This document shows, one piece after another, positions 33,506 to 42,621 of a DNA stretch of 64,000 nt (positions within the stretch are counted from its first letter, which is position 1; every line of letters starts with the position of its first letter). The notes under the pieces were generated by a model. That model saw nothing but the letters and a program-made list of their open reading frames with translations, searched no databases and was not told the DNA's origin. This DNA is from Streptomyces sp. ISL-100 (GTDB lineage: Bacteria; Actinomycetota; Actinomycetes; Streptomycetales; Streptomycetaceae). Location: contig NZ_JAGGOK010000036.1 in NCBI RefSeq assembly GCF_018614615.1, positions 1-64,000 on the forward strand, read 5' to 3'. The position numbers and the translations under genes are program-made.

Positions 33506-35682
33506 CGGGCGTACCCCCGCTCTGCCGCGGCCACACTCGCCCGTACCGCCGCCGCCACCCGCTGTCCGGTCAGGCCGTACTGCTCGTACAGCGTGCAAAA
33601 GGGCGCGGACGCGCCGAACCGGTCCAGGCCGACGGCCTCTCCGGCATCGCCGGTCAGCGCGTGCCAGCCCACTGTGGAGCCCGCCTCCACCGAGACCCTG
33701 GCGCGCACCCTCGGTGGCAGCACGGCGTCGCGGTACTCCTGGCTCTGCTCGGCGAACCACTCCAGGCAGGGCAGCGAAACGACGCGGGTCGGCGTCCCGT
33801 CCTGCTCCAGGATGCGGCGGGCCTCCAGCGCGATGTGGACCTCGCTGCCGGTGGCCAGCACGATCGCTTGCGGCTCGCCGCCCGACGCCTCCGCGAGCAC
33901 GTAGCCGCCGCGGGTGACGGCGTCGGGGCCCGGGTCGGGGCCCGGGTCGGGGAGCACGGGGACGTTCTGCCGGGTCAGACAGAGCCCGGCGGGCCGGTCG
34001 CCCCGGGCCAGGATCGCCTGCCAGGCGCGGGCGGTCTCGTTGGCGTCGGCGGGACGGACCACATCGAGGCCGGGGATGGCGCGCAGCGACCACAGGTGCT
34101 CGATGGGCTGGTGGGTCGGCCCGTCCTCGCCGAGGCCGATCGAGTCGTGCGTCCAGACGAAGGTGACGGGCAGCTTCATCATCGCGGCCAGCCGCACGGC
34201 GGGCCGCATGTAGTCGGAGAAGACGAGGAAGGTGCCGCCGTAGGGGCGGGTGCCGCCGTGCAGCGCGATGCCGTTGAGCACCGCGCCCATGCCGTGCTCG
34301 CGAATGCCGAAGTGGAGTGTGCGGCCGTAGCGGTGGCCGGGGAACGCGCCGGTGGCGAACTCCTCGGGCACGAAGGACGGTTCGCCCTTCATCGTCGTGT
34401 TGTTGGACTCCGCGAGGTCGGCCGAGCCGCCCCACAGTTCGGGCAGTACGCCGGCCAGCGCGGACAGCACCTCGCCTGACGCCTTGCGGGTCGCCATCTC
34501 GCCGCCCGCAGGGAAGCCGGGCACCGCGGCCGTCCACCCCTCGGGCAGTCGGCGTGCGTCGATCCGGTCGAAGAGCGCGGCCTGCTCGGGCAGTTCGCCG
34601 CGCCAGTCCTGGTACCGCTTGTCCCACTCCTCGTGCGCCGCCCGGCCGCGCTCGGCGACCAGTCGCGCGTGCGCGAGCACCTCGGCGGGTACCTGGAAGG
34701 AGGCGTCCAGGTCGAGCCCCATCGCCGCCTTGGCGGCCGCCGCCTCTCGCGCGCCCAGCGCGGAGCCGTGGATCTTTCCGGTGTTCTGCTGGGTGGGGGC
34801 CGGCCAGCCGATGATGGTGCGCAGCGCCACGATCGACGGACGGCCCGTCTCCGCACGGGCGGCGCTCAGCGCGGCGTGCAGCGCCGGCACGTCCTCCTCG
34901 TACGCGCCGCTCCGGGTCCAGTCAACGCGCTGCACGTGCCAGCCGTACGCCGCGTACCGTGCGAGGACGTCCTCGGAGACGGCGATGGACGTGTCGTCCT
35001 CGATCGAGATCCGGTTGTCGTCGTACAGCACGACGAGGTTGCCCAGACGCTGGTGGCCCGCGAGGGAGCTGACCTCGTGGCTGATGCCCTCCTCCAGGTC
35101 GCCGTCGGACGCGAACACCCAGACGGTGTGGTCGAAGACGGACGTGCCCGGCGCGGCATCCGGGTCGAACAGCCCGCGCTCGCGGCGGGCGGCCATCGCC
35201 ATGCCGACGGCGTTGCCGAGCCCTTGGCCGAGCGGTCCGGTGGTGGTCTCGACGCCCGGGGTGTGCCCGTACTCGGGGTGGGCCGGTGTGAGACTGCCCC
35301 CGGTGCGCAGCGCCTTGAGGTCGTCGAGCTCCAGACCGTAGCCCGAGAGGTAGAGCTGGGTGTAGAGGGTCAGGCCGGCGTGACCGCAGGACAGCACGAA
35401 GCGGTCACGCCCTGCCCAGCGGGGGTCCGCGGGATCGTGCCGCAGGAGGCGCTGGAAGAGCAGGTACGCCGCGGGGGCCAGGCTCATGGCGGTGCCGGGG
35501 TGGCCGTGGCCCGCGCGCTCCACCGCGTCGACCGCGAGGGCGCGTGCGACGTCCACGGAGCGCCGGTCGAGATCGGTCCACTCGAAGGCGGTGGTGCTGG
35601 GGCTCGGCTGGCTGTCCACCGGACGGTCAGGGCTCCTTCGTACGAGAGATGCGAGGGTGGGAGGGTCGTGCGGCCCGCTCAT
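33502..35682 (-). CDS. tkt: Transketolase
   Basis: A 726-aa protein with an ATGA overlap with the shikimate kinase gene. AGHGHPGTAMSLAPAAYLLF (near residue 60) and the thiamine-diphosphate motif SDGDLEEGISHEVSSLAGH (near 195) are seen. The pyrimidine-binding half follows (GGSADLAESNN, FGIREHGMGAVLNG, WTHDSIGLGEDGPTHQP), as is usual for full-length transketolase. The first 30 residues are an unusual extension. The enzyme yields erythrose-4-phosphate, one of the two substrates of DAHP synthase, so here it feeds the shikimate genes of the cluster. Confidence 0.9.
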   Translation of the reverse strand: MSGPHDPPTLASLVRRSPDRPVDSQPSPSTTAFEWTDLDRRSVDVARALAVDAVERAGHGHPGTAMSLAPAAYLLFQRLLRHDPADPRWAGRDRFVLSCGHAGLTLYTQLYLSGYGLELDDLKALRTGGSLTPAHPEYGHTPGVETTTGPLGQGLGNAVGMAMAARRERGLFDPDAAPGTSVFDHTVWVFASDGDLEEGISHEVSSLAGHQRLGNLVVLYDDNRISIEDDTSIAVSEDVLARYAAYGWHVQRVDWTRSGAYEEDVPALHAALSAARAETGRPSIVALRTIIGWPAPTQQNTGKIHGSALGAREAAAAKAAMGLDLDASFQVPAEVLAHARLVAERGRAAHEEWDKRYQDWRGELPEQAALFDRIDARRLPEGWTAAVPGFPAGGEMATRKASGEVLSALAGVLPELWGGSADLAESNNTTMKGEPSFVPEEFATGAFPGHRYGRTLHFGIREHGMGAVLNGIALHGGTRPYGGTFLVFSDYMRPAVRLAAMMKLPVTFVWTHDSIGLGEDGPTHQPIEHLWSLRAIPGLDVVRPADANETARAWQAILARGDRPAGLCLTRQNVPVLPDPGPDPGPDAVTRGGYVLAEASGGEPQAIVLATGSEVHIALEARRILEQDGTPTRVVSLPCLEWFAEQSQEYRDAVLPPRVRARVSVEAGSTVGWHALTGDAGEAVGLDRFGASAPFCTLYEQYGLTGQRVAAAVRASVAAAERGYAR

Positions 35683-36188
35683 GCAGGCGCCTTCAGCGCT
35701 TGTACGAGCCGCTGCGCGGTGTCGTCCGCCGAGTCGGTGTCGGCGTCGACATGCAGCCGGGCGAGCCGCCGGTACACCGGACCGCGCACCCGGAAGACCT
35801 CCCTGAGCCGGCTCTCCACGTCCCCGGCCAGCAGGGGCCTGCCCTCGGCGCTTGGGATCCTTGCCAGCGCCGTGTGGAGCGCCACTTGGAGGTGGACGAC
35901 TCGGTGGCCGGCGAGGCGACGCTGGGTCGCCGGGTCGAGGACGGCGCCGCCGCCCAGCGCGAGCACCCCGTCGTGCTCGTCGAGCGCGGCCCGTACCGCC
36001 TCCCGCTCCAGCTCTCTGAACCGGGCCTCGCCGTGGTGCCGTACGAAGTCGGGCACGGGCATGTCGCAGGCGGCCGCGATGTCGTGGTCGGTGTCCCTGA
36101 AGGCCACCCCCAGGTGCTGCGCGAGCAACGCGCCGACGGTGGTCTTGCCGGAGCCCGGGACGCCGATCAGGACGGCTGCCGCTCGCAC
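35679..36188 (-). CDS. aroK: Shikimate kinase
   Basis: A 169-aa protein from GTG 36188, which lies 22 bases inside the 3' end of phzE; the longer open frame further up is a shadow of phzE. The P-loop is GVPGSGKTTVG (residues about 9-19), followed by RDTDHDIA, the shikimate-binding FRELEREAV and LALGGGAVLD motifs, then the lid segment EGRPLLAG. Length is normal for AroK. It phosphorylates shikimate ahead of AroA. Confidence 0.85.
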   Translation of the reverse strand: MRAAAVLIGVPGSGKTTVGALLAQHLGVAFRDTDHDIAAACDMPVPDFVRHHGEARFRELEREAVRAALDEHDGVLALGGGAVLDPATQRRLAGHRVVHLQVALHTALARIPSAEGRPLLAGDVESRLREVFRVRGPVYRRLARLHVDADTDSADDTAQRLVQALKAPA

Positions 36189-38059
36189 GAGCGCACCACC
36201 CCGGTCAGCAGATCGCCGACGATCCGTACGCCGCCCTCGGTGAGCACCGACTCGGCGTGGAACTGCATCGACGCGAAACCGCGGCCGCGCAGCGCGTGCA
36301 CCTCGCCGGTCCGCGCGTCCCGGCTGACCTCGACGACTCCCAGGTCCGGGTGACCGAACTTGTCCTCCTGGCTGCGGGCGGCGAACGTGTTGTAGAAGCC
36401 GACCCGCTCGCGCGCGCCGAACAGGTCGATCTCCTTCGCCACGCCCTGGTTGGGCACGTCCCGGCGGGCCACTTCGAGGCCGAGCAGCGTGGACAGGACC
36501 TGATGGCTCAGACACACGGCGAGGAAGGGCCGCTCTTCGGCGAGGAGCTGGGAGACCGCCGAGCGCAGATGCGCGATCTTGGCGTGGCCGGTGTCGCGGG
36601 GGTCACCGGGTCCCGGGCCCATGACGACCAGGTCGTGGTCGTCGAAGTCGTACCGCTCGTCGAAGCGGCAAACCGTGACCCTCAGCCCCATGGCGGCCAG
36701 TTGGTGGCCGATCATCGAGGTGAAGGTGTCCTCGGCGTCGACGATCAGGACGCTGCGCCCGGCGAGTTCGGCGACGGTGTCGGACCGCTCACCGGTCTCC
36801 CGCAGCCAGAAGCCGGCGATGCTGTCGTTGCGCCGCTCCAGCGCCTCGCGGACCTGGGCGTGCGCGGCGAACCGGTTCGTGCCCCCCGCCTCCAGCGCGG
36901 ACAGCAGCCCGGCCGCCTTCGCCCGGGTCTCGGCGACCTCGCTCGCCGGGTCGGAGTGACGGACGAGGGTCGCGCCGACGCCGATGCGTAGCTGGCCGGC
37001 GTCGCTGATGTCGGTGGTCCGGATGAGGATGGCGGAGTCCATGGTGCGGCCGCCGTTCTCGTCCCGGCCGATGAGGGCCATGACGCCGCTGTAGTAGCCG
37101 CGGCCGTTCGGCTCGTACCGGTTGATCACCTTGCAGGCGCTCTCCAGCGGGCTGCCTGTGACGGTGGGCGCGAACATCGTCTCGCGCAGGATGTCCCGTA
37201 CGTCATGCGTTGTCTCGCCCTCGATGAAGTACTCGGTGTGGGCGAGACGGGCCATCTCCTTGAGGTACGGGCCGACGACGCGCCCGCCCTTCTCGCAGAT
37301 CCGGGCCATCATCTTGAGCTCTTCGTCCACGACCATGTAGAGCTCGTCGGCCTCCTTGCGGTCGGCGAGGAAGGCCATCACGCCCGGCAGATCGGGTCCG
37401 GCGGCCGGGTAGCGGTAGGTGCCGCTGATCGGGTTCATCACAGCGGTGCCGCCGTGCAGGCTGACGTGGCGCTCGGGGCTGGCGCCGACGAAGGTGCGGC
37501 CGCCCGCGCGGACCAGGAAGGTCCAGTACGCGCCCGACTCCCGCTCCAGCAGGCGGCGGAAGAACGACAGGGCGCTGCGGGGTGTGTAGTCGGTGATGTC
37601 CGCGACGAACGAGCGCTTGATGACGAAGTTCGCGCCTTCGCCGTTGCCGATCTCGCGCTCGATGACGTCCCGCACGATGGCGGCGTAGCGGTCGTCGTCC
37701 ATGTCGAAGTGACCGCCGGACAGGGTGATCGGCTCGTCGGGCAGCCGCCGCAGGGCGTCGGCGAGCGGCAGGGCGCACTGCTCGGCGACGCTCATGGTGA
37801 TCAGCGGTTCGCCGTCGTCGGCGCTGACGAAGCCCCGCTCGGAGATCTGGCGGTACGGGATCACGGCGAGGACTTCGTGGCGTGCGGCGGCGCCTTCGGC
37901 GGCCGCGTCGGCAACGGGAATGTCAGCGAGCGCGTCCACCGTGGAGACCTCGCCGAGCAGGACCTCGAGCACGTCCTGGCCGGCGGTCTCGGGCCGGTAC
38001 AGCAGGGCGTACGCCGCTGACGGCGATGCGAGCACCCGGCCCAGCAGGTCCTCGGTCAT
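36167..38059 (-). CDS. phzE: 2-amino-2-desoxyisochorismate synthase
   Basis: A 630-aa fusion. Residues 1-420 are the chorismate-binding half: MNPISGTYRYP carries the PISGT motif of PhzE, and MFAPTVTGSPLESACKVI and YYSGVMALIG follow. Residues 430-630 are a class I glutamine amidotransferase with the nucleophile in AVCLSHQVLS and the His/Glu in MQFHAESVLTEG. It adds ammonia to chorismate to give ADIC, the first committed phenazine step. The ATG at 38059 overlaps the phzD stop. Order and length match known phenazine clusters. Confidence 0.9.
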   Translation of the reverse strand: MTEDLLGRVLASPSAAYALLYRPETAGQDVLEVLLGEVSTVDALADIPVADAAAEGAAARHEVLAVIPYRQISERGFVSADDGEPLITMSVAEQCALPLADALRRLPDEPITLSGGHFDMDDDRYAAIVRDVIEREIGNGEGANFVIKRSFVADITDYTPRSALSFFRRLLERESGAYWTFLVRAGGRTFVGASPERHVSLHGGTAVMNPISGTYRYPAAGPDLPGVMAFLADRKEADELYMVVDEELKMMARICEKGGRVVGPYLKEMARLAHTEYFIEGETTHDVRDILRETMFAPTVTGSPLESACKVINRYEPNGRGYYSGVMALIGRDENGGRTMDSAILIRTTDISDAGQLRIGVGATLVRHSDPASEVAETRAKAAGLLSALEAGGTNRFAAHAQVREALERRNDSIAGFWLRETGERSDTVAELAGRSVLIVDAEDTFTSMIGHQLAAMGLRVTVCRFDERYDFDDHDLVVMGPGPGDPRDTGHAKIAHLRSAVSQLLAEERPFLAVCLSHQVLSTLLGLEVARRDVPNQGVAKEIDLFGARERVGFYNTFAARSQEDKFGHPDLGVVEVSRDARTGEVHALRGRGFASMQFHAESVLTEGGVRIVGDLLTGVVRSCERQPS

Positions 38060-38742
38060 CGGCCGGCCCCGCTCGCCGGGTTCGCCGGGTTCGCCGGGTT
38101 CGCCGGCGTCAGGTCGCTCAGCAGCGACTTGGCGGTGGTCACCACCGCGCAGCGCTGTGCCGCGTAGTCGAGCGCCAAGCGGTGGTACTGCTCCGAGAAG
38201 TCGGCGACCGCGTCCGCGACCAGGAACGGCTGTATGTCGTTGGTGAAGGCCTCGACCGCCGACATCAGGACACCCACGTGGGCGTACACACCGCAGACGA
38301 TCAGCTGGTCACGCCCGTGGAAACGCATCCGTTCCAGCAGGTCCGACTTGAAGAAGGCGCTGTAGCGCCACTTGGTGAACACCTAGTCGGCGGGCCCGGG
38401 TTCGAGCTCGTCGACCACCTTGCGGTCCTGTGCCGAAACCTTCATGCCCGGGCCCCAGAAGTCCTTGAGCAGACCGCGTTCCTCGTCGGTCATGCCGCCG
38501 GGCTGCGCGGTGTAGGCGATCGGGATGCCGAGTGCGGCGCACCGCTCGCGCAGCAGCGCGGCGTTGCGCACCAGCTCGCTGCCGGGGGACTGGTCCTGCG
38601 GGAACGGCCGCAGGAAGTAGCGCTGCATGTCGTGGACGAGGAGCACCGCCCTGTCCGGGTCGGCCGTCCACCGCGCGGTGTTGGCCGGAAGGTCGCCCTC
38701 GGAAGGCATCGGATACGGGTCGATGGGCGGAATTCCCCCCAT
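38056..38742 (-). pseudogene. phzD: Isochorismatase PhzD interrupted by an in-frame TAG
   Basis: Starts at ATG 38742 with AAAGGAC upstream. Codons 1-119 read as PhzD (MGGIPPIDPYPMPS, LLVHDMQRYFLRPFP with the catalytic Asp, LLKDFWGPGMK, VVDELEPGPAD). Codon 120 is TAG (38383-38385). Translation resumes in the same frame as VFTKWRYSAFFKSDLLERM and CGVYAHVGVLMSAVEAFTND, the rest of PhzD. In Pseudomonas PhzD, as I remember it, the residue at this point is Trp, so one G-to-A change (TGG to TAG) explains it. The truncated protein lacks the catalytic Lys of TKWRYS. The C-terminus has an NPA repeat from a 9-bp tandem repeat. Either a real null allele or a sequencing error. Confidence 0.85.
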
Positions 38743-38801
38743 GGTGCTGTCCTTTCGCTGGGTGCCGTACGAGATGGCTGTGCGGGTACGGATGCGGCCG
38801 C

Positions 38802-39974
38802 TCAGCCGAGCCAGGCCGAGGCGACCGATATGGCCTGGCGCGGGTTCAGCCGCGGGTCGCAGAAGCTCGTGTACTTGTCGCCGACCTGATGCATCCGGTC
38901 CTGGTCGGTGACGCACTCGGTGACCTCGTCGGGAGTGGTCTCCAGGTGGATGCCGCCGGCAACGCCTCCCCCCGCGTTGACCGCGTGGTGGAACTCCACG
39001 ACCTCCCGTACGACGGCCTTCACCAGCCGCGTCTTGAGCCCTTCGGGGCCGCTGACGGTGTTGCCGTGCATCGGGTCGGTCAGCCAGATGACCGGGTGGC
39101 CGGCGGCGCGAACCGCCTCGACCAGCGAGGGAAGGCGCTCGCCCACGGTGTCGGCGCCCATGCGTGCGATCAGGGTGAGACGGCCGGGCGTACGCCCCGG
39201 ATCGAGCTTCTCGCACAGCGCCAGCAGCTGTCGCTCCGTCATCTTCGGGCCGACCTTGCAGGCCACCGGGTTGGCGACGGCGGCGAGCAGCGCGACATGG
39301 GCGCCGTCCACCTGGCGGGTGCGCTCGCCGATCCACGGCCAGTGGGTGGAGGTGAGCAGCAGCCGGCCGTCCGGCAGGGTGCGCAGCATCGGCAGTTCGT
39401 AGTCCAGCAGCAGCGCCTCGTGGCTGGTCCACACCGGGGTCTCCGGCCGGGAGCGCCGGCCCTCGCCGCCCCAGCCGAGGAGATCCAGGACATCGCGGGA
39501 CGCGCGGTAGCCCGTCAGCATCCGGGTGGGGTCGGGCCTGCGCAGCTCGGGATCGGGCTCGGGGGCGTTGACCATGTGGCCCCGGTAGACGGGGAGTTCC
39601 ACGCCGCCGACGGTCTCGGTGGGGCTGGATCTCGGCTTGCTGTACTGGCCTGCCATGCGGCCGACCCGCAGGACCGGCTTGTGGGAGGTCATCTTCATGA
39701 CCCCCGCCAGCACCTCGAGCAGGCCGGCCTTGCGGGCGACGTCGCCCTGGTCGCATTCGGCCCAGTCCTCGGCGCAATCGCCGGACTGGATGATCTGGAC
39801 CCGGCCGGCGGCGGCCTCGGCGAGACGCGCGGCGAGCGCGTCGGTGCCGGCTGCGTCGACGAGCGCGGGCGCGGACGCGAGTTCTTCCCTTACGCGCGGA
39901 AGCTCCTCGTGACCTTCCCAGTCCGGCTGCTGAACCGCGGGCAACGAACGGAGGAATTCGTGGACATTGTTCAC
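38802..39974 (-). CDS. phzC: DAHP synthase, class II (PhzC-like)
   Basis: A 390-aa protein from GTG 39974, with GGGAGGT upstream; the open frame extends up but the extension is not conserved. Class II (plant/Mycobacterium-type) features include QSGDCAE, RVGRMAGQYSKPRS, RGHMVNAPEP and DPMHGNT. It condenses phosphoenolpyruvate and erythrose-4-phosphate at the entry to the shikimate pathway. First gene of the leftward operon, divergent from phzB. Such copies are often less sensitive to aromatic amino acids; that cannot be judged here. Confidence 0.9.
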   Translation of the reverse strand: MNNVHEFLRSLPAVQQPDWEGHEELPRVREELASAPALVDAAGTDALAARLAEAAAGRVQIIQSGDCAEDWAECDQGDVARKAGLLEVLAGVMKMTSHKPVLRVGRMAGQYSKPRSSPTETVGGVELPVYRGHMVNAPEPDPELRRPDPTRMLTGYRASRDVLDLLGWGGEGRRSRPETPVWTSHEALLLDYELPMLRTLPDGRLLLTSTHWPWIGERTRQVDGAHVALLAAVANPVACKVGPKMTERQLLALCEKLDPGRTPGRLTLIARMGADTVGERLPSLVEAVRAAGHPVIWLTDPMHGNTVSGPEGLKTRLVKAVVREVVEFHHAVNAGGGVAGGIHLETTPDEVTECVTDQDRMHQVGDKYTSFCDPRLNPRQAISVASAWLG

Positions 39975-40095
39975 CTGATACCTCCCAGGGCGGATTGATG
40001 CCGTGAAGTGAGGCCGGCCCGTCCGAGGACGGACAGACGACGGCTGCGCACCGACTCTTACGGATCGTTGAAGGGACAAGAAGCCTCACCTGCGG

Positions 40096-40139
40096 ACTCC
40101 GTCAAATAGCGGGGGATTGTTGTCCCGACTTGACGGAGT
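40096..40139. promoter_or_regulatory. Inverted repeat in the phzC-phzB divergent promoter
   Basis: ACTCCGTCAA (40096-40105) and TTGACGGAGT (40130-40139) form a perfect 10-bp inverted repeat with 24 bp between, near the middle of the 271-bp gap. The right arm's TTGACG could also be a -35 box for phzB. Inside the loop lies GTTGTCCCG, the complement of CGGGACAAC, also found at 44327 and 51738. Likely operator of a cluster regulator. Confidence 0.5.
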
Positions 40140-40245
40140 ACCGCTTACGGCGTTGCGAAAGGCGGGCGGCCCGAAGAGAGTCCAGCAGTGCGGCCCCCGA
40201 GACGCGCCGCGGATCAGTCAGTCCCCCGATGTGTGGAGGTCAGTA

Positions 40246-40734
40246 ATGTCCGAGACCGCGCGCCCCCAGGCGTTCGCCGACGATGCGCAGCTGCGGCGCG
40301 ACAACCGGGCGATCGTCGAGCAGTACATGAACACCCGTGGTGAGGACCGTCTCAAGCGCCATCTGCTGTTCACCGAGGACGGCAGCGGCGGACTGTGGAC
40401 CACCGACACCGGCGAGCCGATCGTCATCCGCGGCCGGGACACGCTCGGCGAGCACGCGGTGTGGTCGCTGAAGTGCTTCCCGGACTGGGTCTGGACGAAC
40501 ATCGAGATCTTCGAGACGCAGGACCCGAACCGTTTCTGGGTGGAGTGCGACGGCGAAGGAAAGATCCTCTTCCCCGGCTATCCCGAGGGCTATTACAAGA
40601 ACCACTTCATCCATTCCTTCGAGTTCGAGAACGGGAAGATAAAGCAGGAGCGGGAGTTCATGAACCCCAATCAGCAGCTGCGCGCGCTGGGAATTGCCGT
40701 ACCTTCGGTGAAGCGCGAAGGAATTCCGACCTGA
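40246..40734 (+). CDS. phzB: Phenazine biosynthesis protein PhzA/PhzB
   Basis: A 162-aa SnoaL-fold protein from ATG 40246, GGAGGT five bases upstream. The segments DNRAIVEQYMNTRGEDRLKR, GSGGLWTTDTG and FPGYPEGYYKNHFIHSFEFE are typical of PhzA/B, which catalyse the condensation of two aminocyclohexenone molecules into the tricyclic phenazine ring. Only one copy is present, as usual outside Pseudomonas. First gene of the rightward operon. Confidence 0.9.
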   Translation: MSETARPQAFADDAQLRRDNRAIVEQYMNTRGEDRLKRHLLFTEDGSGGLWTTDTGEPIVIRGRDTLGEHAVWSLKCFPDWVWTNIEIFETQDPNRFWVECDGEGKILFPGYPEGYYKNHFIHSFEFENGKIKQEREFMNPNQQLRALGIAVPSVKREGIPT

Positions 40735-40735
40735 T

Positions 40736-41071
40736 ATGAGGGCCGACATCGCCTGGTGGGATCTGGATGAATCACCGCAGACGATCGAATCGCTGCGTGA
40801 GCATCTGCGCGACGGCGCCGTGGACCCCTGGGCGGACGTGCCCGGGCTGCGCCTGAAGTTCTGGATGGCCGACCGGGAGAACAACCGCTGGGGCGCTGTC
40901 ATGTTGTGGGAGGCCGACCGGCCCACCGACCGGCCGCTGCCGCCCAATCGCGCCGCCGAGCTGATCGGCTGTCCGCCCACGCACCGGACGCGGTTCGACA
41001 TCGAGGCCACCGTCGAGGGCATTCACTCCCTCCCGCTGCTGCACCGCCTCGGTCCGGCACTCGCACAGTGA
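40736..41071 (+). CDS. Small protein of the phenazine operon, unknown function
   Basis: A 111-aa protein starting one base after the phzB stop and ending 17 bp before phzF, so it is translated with the core phenazine genes. LRLKFWMADRENNRWGAVML and FDIEATVEGIHSL suggest a ferredoxin-like (dimeric alpha-beta barrel, YdhR-like) fold, in which case it may be a small monooxygenase or accessory dimer. That is a weak call from composition and strand pattern. I know of no characterised phenazine enzyme of this kind in Pseudomonas clusters. Confidence 0.55.
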   Translation: MRADIAWWDLDESPQTIESLREHLRDGAVDPWADVPGLRLKFWMADRENNRWGAVMLWEADRPTDRPLPPNRAAELIGCPPTHRTRFDIEATVEGIHSLPLLHRLGPALAQ

Positions 41072-41088
41072 CGTCTTCAGGAGAACTC

Positions 41089-41922
41089 ATGCACGACTAC
41101 ATGGTTGTGGACGCCTTCGCCCGTAAGCCGCTGGAAGGCAATCCGGTGGCCGTCTTCTTCGACACCGCCGACCTCACGGGCGAGCGGATGCAGCAGATCG
41201 CCCGCGAGATGAACCTCTCCGAGTGCACCTTCGTGCTCCCGGCAGAGCAGGGCGGCGACGCGCGCATCCGGATCTTCACTCCCGTCAACGAACTGCCGTT
41301 CGCCGGCCATCCGATGCTGGGCACGGCGGTCGCACTCGGGCTGACCATGAAGCGCGACCGGCTGCGTCTTGAGACCGCCATGGGCGTCATACCCTTCGAG
41401 CTGGCTGACGAGGAAGGCGCCACAGCCGTACGGATGCGACAGCCCCTGCCCACCTGGGAGCCGTACGAGCACAGCGCGCCGCTGCTCGCCGCGCTCGGCG
41501 TCGATGATCCCGTCACCCCGGTCGTGGAATACCGCAACGGCCCCCGCCATGTCTTCGTCGGCCTGCCGAGTGTCGAGGCGCTTTCCGCCCTGCACCCGGA
41601 TCACCGGGCCCTGTCCGCGTTTCCGGACATGGCCGCCAACTGCTTCGCCGGGTCGGGCACGCACTGGCGTACCCGGATGTTCTCGCCGGCATACGGCGTG
41701 GTCGAGGACGCGGCGACCGGTTCGGCCGCGGGCCCCCTCGCGATCCACCTGGCCCGGCACGGCCTCGCCGAGTACGGGCAGGACCTGGAGATTCTCCAGG
41801 GGGTCGAGATGGGCCGCCCCTCGCTGATGCGCGCGATCGCCGAGGGCGAGGGCGAGACCGTCGGTTCGGCGCACGTCGGCGGCCACGGCGCGGTCGTCGC
41901 CCGCGGCACCATCTACGTCTAG
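41089..41922 (+). CDS. phzF: Trans-2,3-dihydro-3-hydroxyanthranilate isomerase
   Basis: A 277-aa protein from ATG 41089 with AGGAG upstream. It opens MHDYMVVDAFARKPLEGNPVA, standard for PhzF. The catalytic Glu is in REMNLSECTFVLP (about residue 45) and the second conserved segment is PFAGHPMLGTA. It isomerises DHHA to the aminoketone that condenses on PhzB. Its substrate would be made by PhzD, which is broken in this sequence. Confidence 0.9.
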   Translation: MHDYMVVDAFARKPLEGNPVAVFFDTADLTGERMQQIAREMNLSECTFVLPAEQGGDARIRIFTPVNELPFAGHPMLGTAVALGLTMKRDRLRLETAMGVIPFELADEEGATAVRMRQPLPTWEPYEHSAPLLAALGVDDPVTPVVEYRNGPRHVFVGLPSVEALSALHPDHRALSAFPDMAANCFAGSGTHWRTRMFSPAYGVVEDAATGSAAGPLAIHLARHGLAEYGQDLEILQGVEMGRPSLMRAIAEGEGETVGSAHVGGHGAVVARGTIYV

Positions 41923-41932
41923 AGAGGCTCCT

Positions 41933-42607
41933 GTGAGCACCACGACCACCAGCCCCAGCACCATGGGCAAGAGCAGCCAGTTCGAGTCTCTCAGTGGCGA
42001 GACCGACCTCGACTTCCCCGAGTACGACGCCCCCGCAGCCGATCCGATCGCTCTCCTGCGGACCTGGCTCGACCAGGCCGTCGAGCGCGGTGTCCGCGAG
42101 CCGCGGGCCCTTTCGCTGGCCACCGCCGACGCCCGCGGCCGCGCCTCCACCCGCATCATCGCCCTCAGCAGCGTGAGCGACCGTGGCCTGGTCTTCATGA
42201 GCCACACCAGCAGCCAGAAGGGCCGCGAGATAGCCGAGACCGGCTGGGCCTCGGGCCTGCTCTACTGGCGTGAGACCGCCCAGCAGATCAGCGTATGCGG
42301 CGCGGTCGAGCAGCTCGGCGACGCCGAGTCCGACGCCCTGTGGTTCGGGCGCCCGGTTCCCATGCACGCCATGTCGACGGCCGCCCACCAGAGCGAGCCG
42401 CTGGACGACGTGGCGGCGCTGCGGGCGGAGGCCGCCCGCCTTGAGGCGACTGGTACGCCGCTGCCGCGCCCGGAGCGCTTCGTCGGCTATGTGCTGATGC
42501 CCTCCGCCGTGGAGTTCTGGGCGGCCGGCTCCGACCGGCTGCACCGCAGGCTCCGCTACGACCGGCTCGACGATCAGAGCTGGAGCACGAGCCGGCTCCA
42601 GCCGTGA
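41933..42607 (+). CDS. phzG: Phenazine FMN-dependent oxidase
   Basis: A 224-aa pyridoxamine-phosphate-oxidase-fold protein. RALSLATADARGRASTRIIA, FMSHTSSQKGREIAE and LLYWRETAQQISVCGAVEQL are the FMN-binding blocks. PhzG oxidises the reduced tricycle to hexahydro- and dihydro-phenazine carboxylic acids. GTG start at 41933, ten bases after phzF. The first 25 residues are Ser/Thr-rich and variable. Full-length for the family. Confidence 0.88.
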   Translation: MSTTTTSPSTMGKSSQFESLSGETDLDFPEYDAPAADPIALLRTWLDQAVERGVREPRALSLATADARGRASTRIIALSSVSDRGLVFMSHTSSQKGREIAETGWASGLLYWRETAQQISVCGAVEQLGDAESDALWFGRPVPMHAMSTAAHQSEPLDDVAALRAEAARLEATGTPLPRPERFVGYVLMPSAVEFWAAGSDRLHRRLRYDRLDDQSWSTSRLQP

Positions 42608-42621
42608 GGGGGGCCGCGCGC

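Noticed and set aside
38383..38385. TAG in phzD as pyrrolysine or programmed read-through
   Set aside because: No Pyl genes are seen, Streptomyces are not known to recode TAG, and the simplest explanation is a Trp codon changed by one base.
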